Part shown: positions 61,946-64,000 of the stretch, one piece after another
Position numbering within the stretch: position 1 is the first letter of the stretch
Layout of the letters: every line of letters starts with the position of its first letter
Assembly: GCA_934096815.1 (NCBI GenBank)
Contig: CAKOMY010000006.1
Span: 1 to 64,000, forward strand
Source of the DNA: an uncultured Bacilli bacterium
GTDB taxonomy: Bacteria > Bacillota_I > Bacilli_A > RF39 > UBA660
Length of the DNA: 64,000 nucleotides
Direction: 5' to 3'
Program-made: the position numbers and the translations under genes
Notes under the pieces: generated by a model
What the model was told of the DNA's origin: nothing
What the model saw: the letters and a program-made list of their open reading frames with translations, nothing else
The model's database searches: none

Positions 61946-62710
61946 TTATGATAAGTGTACATCGACACCACCCATTTGATCGTAGACTCCGACAGCAGAT
62001 CCATAGAAGAAGAATACACCACCGTCTCCACCAAATCCTGTTGTATATTTTTTGCTAGTTTCTAATGTTATTCTCTTAGTAGCATGTTGATATGAGGAAT
62101 AAAAAGTACCATCGCCTTTTACTTCTAAGTCTATGTCTTGGACTATTCTCATAGCTGTTGAACTATTTTGTAAAAGAGCTGTACAACCATAGCCGTTACC
62201 ACTATATACACGGTCAGTAAATGTAATACTAGAACCTGACCAATATAAAATTGTAGTAGGAGTATCTGCTCTTGATAAATCGCCATATAAATATGAACCT
62301 ATAACATCGTAACTTATAACCTTTGGTGTGCCTTTCCATTCCAAAGACGTTACCATAGTACAATATTTTCCGCTATCACAAGCATAAGAAAGAGTTAATT
62401 TTTTCGCAGTCGTTTCATGAATTAAGGCTCGAGGTGATTCCACGCCAGTTTCAAAATCTTCAGTCTCTTTCTTATAAACTTTTTCATCATATAATCCCAT
62501 AGCCAAATATTTATTAAACTTATCTTGAGTAATATATTCTTGATAGCCATCAAAGTATAACTCACCTAAGAAAATATACTGTTCTTCCGTCATACTAACT
62601 CCATTCTTATTTGTATAAAATACATCATCTGCATGGACATTAACGCTTAAAACATTAATTACAAATAATGAACAAATAAGATAGAATGATAACTTTACTA
62701 GTTTAAACAT
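61946..62710 (-). CDS. Secreted protein, unknown
   Basis: The 254-residue protein starts behind GGAAAGGAG. A signal peptide (about 1-27, ending NVHADD) suggests cleavage after VHA. The mature part has an N-terminal helical EEQYIFLGELYFDGYQEYI segment, a basic middle, and a Gly/Ser/Tyr-rich beta C-domain (about 120-254) with four Cys in ACDSGKYCTM and GYGCTALL. The domain resembles small secreted beta-sandwich or binding proteins but no family is recognised. It is downstream of and oriented with the XRE-TM regulator, with an inverted repeat in its promoter. Confidence 0.78.
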   Translation of the reverse strand: MFKLVKLSFYLICSLFVINVLSVNVHADDVFYTNKNGVSMTEEQYIFLGELYFDGYQEYITQDKFNKYLAMGLYDEKVYKKETEDFETGVESPRALIHETTAKKLTLSYACDSGKYCTMVTSLEWKGTPKVISYDVIGSYLYGDLSRADTPTTILYWSGSSITFTDRVYSGNGYGCTALLQNSSTAMRIVQDIDLEVKGDGTFYSSYQHATKRITLETSKKYTTGFGGDGGVFFFYGSAVGVYDQMGGVDVHLS

Positions 62711-62727
62711 ACATCACACTCCTTTCC

Positions 62728-62754
62728 TAGTTAAACCATACCTCATTTTAACTA
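62728..62754. promoter_or_regulatory. Inverted repeat in the promoter of the secreted protein gene
   Basis: TAGTTAAA (62728-62735) and TTTAACTA (62747-62754) form an 8-bp inverted repeat with an 11-base spacer, just upstream of the ribosome binding site. It is a candidate operator for the neighbouring XRE regulator. Confidence 0.4.
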
Positions 62755-62758
62755 AAAA

Positions 62759-62782
62759 AGGTAGTGAATGTCATTCACACCT
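62759..62782 (-). terminator. Terminator of the XRE-TM regulator gene
   Basis: AGGT-GTGAAT (one bulged A) pairs with ATTCAC-ACCT around a 3-base loop, followed leftward by a TTTTTT run. The stop codon lies inside. Confidence 0.65.
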
Positions 62783-63860
62783 CTAAAAAATCCTTAAAAT
62801 ACTTAGACAAATACTGATTATAATATTTCTCAAAAAGATTTTTTTCTTCATTATTCATCGTTAAATAATTAAAACTAATATTTTTATTATTATAATTATT
62901 AATATCTATAATTTTAGTATCTACATGCAATTTTAATCGAACAGAAATATCATCAATTACCAAAACTTTTATAACATTATTCTTAGGAAAATAATAATAC
63001 TCTACATTTTTCTCTTTTAAATAATAATATCCAACCTCACTATTATATTTAAATCCATTTTTAATTAAACCATTTATTAAATTTGATTTGTCGCTACTAT
63101 ATGAACTAGCATCAATTAAACTTTCATCGTTCAAATTATTAACCATAACATTATCATTTGTAAAATCATTAAAATAATCTAATTTTATTTTAGTACAAAA
63201 GTTGTTATAACAAGCATCAATATATAAATCTTGATGTTGATTTAATAAATTCATAAATGTTTCTTGAGATTGCTGTTGTTCCATTATTAATGTTTTTGCA
63301 GCTCCAGTTAATAGAATAACCTCATTATCATTATCATCATAATAATATAGTCTAATTATATCGACACTTATTAAATTATCTTTATTATCATAAAAATTGC
63401 CAGGTCTAAAATAAACTTTTTCTTTATTCATAACGACTAATCCATCTCTAGTTCTAACTGAATCGTTTTCACCATATAATCTATATACCTTTACTGAATT
63501 ATAAGTACTTACAAAATAATAAAGTAAAAATGTTACTAAAACAATTAATAAACCACTTACTAAAAATATAATAACTTTCTTACTTCTACTTTTAGATTTA
63601 ATTAGAGTAACTAAAGTATTATTAGTAGGAGTTGTATCAATATTTCTTTCATTTCTTTTACCATTTAATAATTCATCTATTGAAACATCAAAAAAGTTAG
63701 CAATCGAAATTAACTTATCATTAAGTGGAATTATATCCTCATTTTCCCACTTATTAACTGTAGTCCTATGAACAAATAATTTCTCAGCTAATTGTTCTTG
63801 GCTAAGTCCACGTTCCAATCTCAATTCCTTTATAAATTTTGAAAATTTACTTGTCTCCAT
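62775..63860 (-). CDS. Membrane-anchored XRE-family regulator with outside sensor domain
   Basis: The 361-residue protein has an XRE helix-turn-helix (1-66; LSQEQLAEKLFVHRTTVNKW, then NFFDVSIDELL), a basic linker, one membrane helix (about 92-114) and a 245-residue outside domain rich in Tyr, Asn and Asp with two Cys. This one-component layout couples an outside signal to DNA binding. It is the first gene before the secreted-protein gene on the same strand, separated by a terminator and an inverted repeat, and the secreted protein may be its target or signal. The XRE-TM protein at 55984 shares the plan. Confidence 0.86.
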   Translation of the reverse strand: METSKFSKFIKELRLERGLSQEQLAEKLFVHRTTVNKWENEDIIPLNDKLISIANFFDVSIDELLNGKRNERNIDTTPTNNTLVTLIKSKSRSKKVIIFLVSGLLIVLVTFLLYYFVSTYNSVKVYRLYGENDSVRTRDGLVVMNKEKVYFRPGNFYDNKDNLISVDIIRLYYYDDNDNEVILLTGAAKTLIMEQQQSQETFMNLLNQHQDLYIDACYNNFCTKIKLDYFNDFTNDNVMVNNLNDESLIDASSYSSDKSNLINGLIKNGFKYNSEVGYYYLKEKNVEYYYFPKNNVIKVLVIDDISVRLKLHVDTKIIDINNYNNKNISFNYLTMNNEEKNLFEKYYNQYLSKYFKDFLEV

Positions 63861-63908
63861 TACTTCATCATCCCAAACTATATTTAATTTTGCAAAACTA
63901 TACGAAAA

Positions 63909-63929
63909 AAGAAACTACTTTTGTTTCTT
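63909..63929 (-). terminator. Terminator of the gene entering from the right
   Basis: AAGAAAC (63909-63915) pairs with GTTTCTT (63923-63929), with a TTTTTT run leftward. The stop codon at 63917-63915 lies at the stem edge. Confidence 0.68.
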
Positions 63930-64000
63930 CTTACCATAGTATAAACTATTTAAAACTTTTACCTTAACACCTTTTTCATATTTAAACATTTTTCTAACGT
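63915..64000 (-). CDS. C-terminal fragment of a gene running off the right edge
   Basis: The minus frame is open from the edge to TAG at 63917-63915, giving VRKMFKYEKGVKVKVLNSLY and YGKKKQK. The basic tail directly meets a terminator hairpin, as at a real gene end. An internal ATG at 63989 has no ribosome binding site, so the start probably lies outside. No family can be named. Confidence 0.55.
   Translation of the reverse strand, partial: VRKMFKYEKGVKVKVLNSLYYGKKKQK

Overview
The window is very AT-rich DNA from a Firmicutes-type bacterium. It reads in the standard bacterial code (UGG for Trp, UGA as a true stop), uses strong AGGAGG-type ribosome binding sites, and most operons end in hairpin-plus-U-run terminators. 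Lipoteichoic-acid-synthase-like and CotJ proteins, a UPF0316 protein, an anaerobic class III ribonucleotide reductase and YtxH-like envelope proteins suggest an anaerobic, probably gut-associated, relative of Bacilli/Erysipelotrichia or of uncultured RF39-like lineages. This placement is an inference; no rRNA is present.

Region 1 (1-5.9 kb) is accessory. It holds an ISL3-like insertion sequence with perfect 24-bp ends and an 8-bp target duplication, which replaced the last codons of a small gene. Next come a predicted leftward small RNA with its own promoter and terminator and a divergent three-gene operon (Asn-rich linker protein, HEPN-motif protein, two-helix membrane protein) that looks like an undescribed defence module. 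A HAD hydrolase, a stop-broken endonuclease/exonuclease/phosphatase gene and a strongly structured non-coding segment follow, up to tRNA-Gly.

Region 2 (6-25 kb) is mostly housekeeping: tex, a large membrane protein, a YhcC/YtqA-like radical SAM enzyme, a NatAB-like exporter co-transcribed with an M13 peptidase, and nrdD-nrdG-dut. The last operon is divergent from a Crp/Fnr regulator, with a perfect 20-bp palindrome centred at about -41.5 of the nrd promoter. A 997-residue pseudopilin-like surface protein with 519-bp internal repeats and an SsuABC/TauABC/ThiXYZ-type importer complete the region.

Region 3 (25-41 kb) is accessory and worn. It has a large unknown protein; a transglutaminase-like/RhuM/Fic cluster with RhuM frameshifted; a MacB-like ABC transporter with lipoprotein; and a second ABC-2 exporter. 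The 3' end of that exporter's permease is duplicated on both sides of a dead radical SAM/SPASM gene and a GNAT gene. An intact RhuM-Doc fusion ends the region.

Region 4 (41-64 kb) is core envelope biology and DNA repair: a PAP2/SDR/UppP operon for undecaprenyl phosphate recycling, a SleB-like hydrolase, tRNA-Trp, a YcxB-like membrane protein, a leader-like small peptide, an LTA-synthase-like enzyme, a CotJA-CotJB fusion with CotJC, a Ca2+-type P-ATPase, a CYTH/pyrophosphatase pair, a VanY-like carboxypeptidase, uvrB, a four-gene YtxH-like operon, and a membrane-anchored XRE regulator beside a secreted protein.
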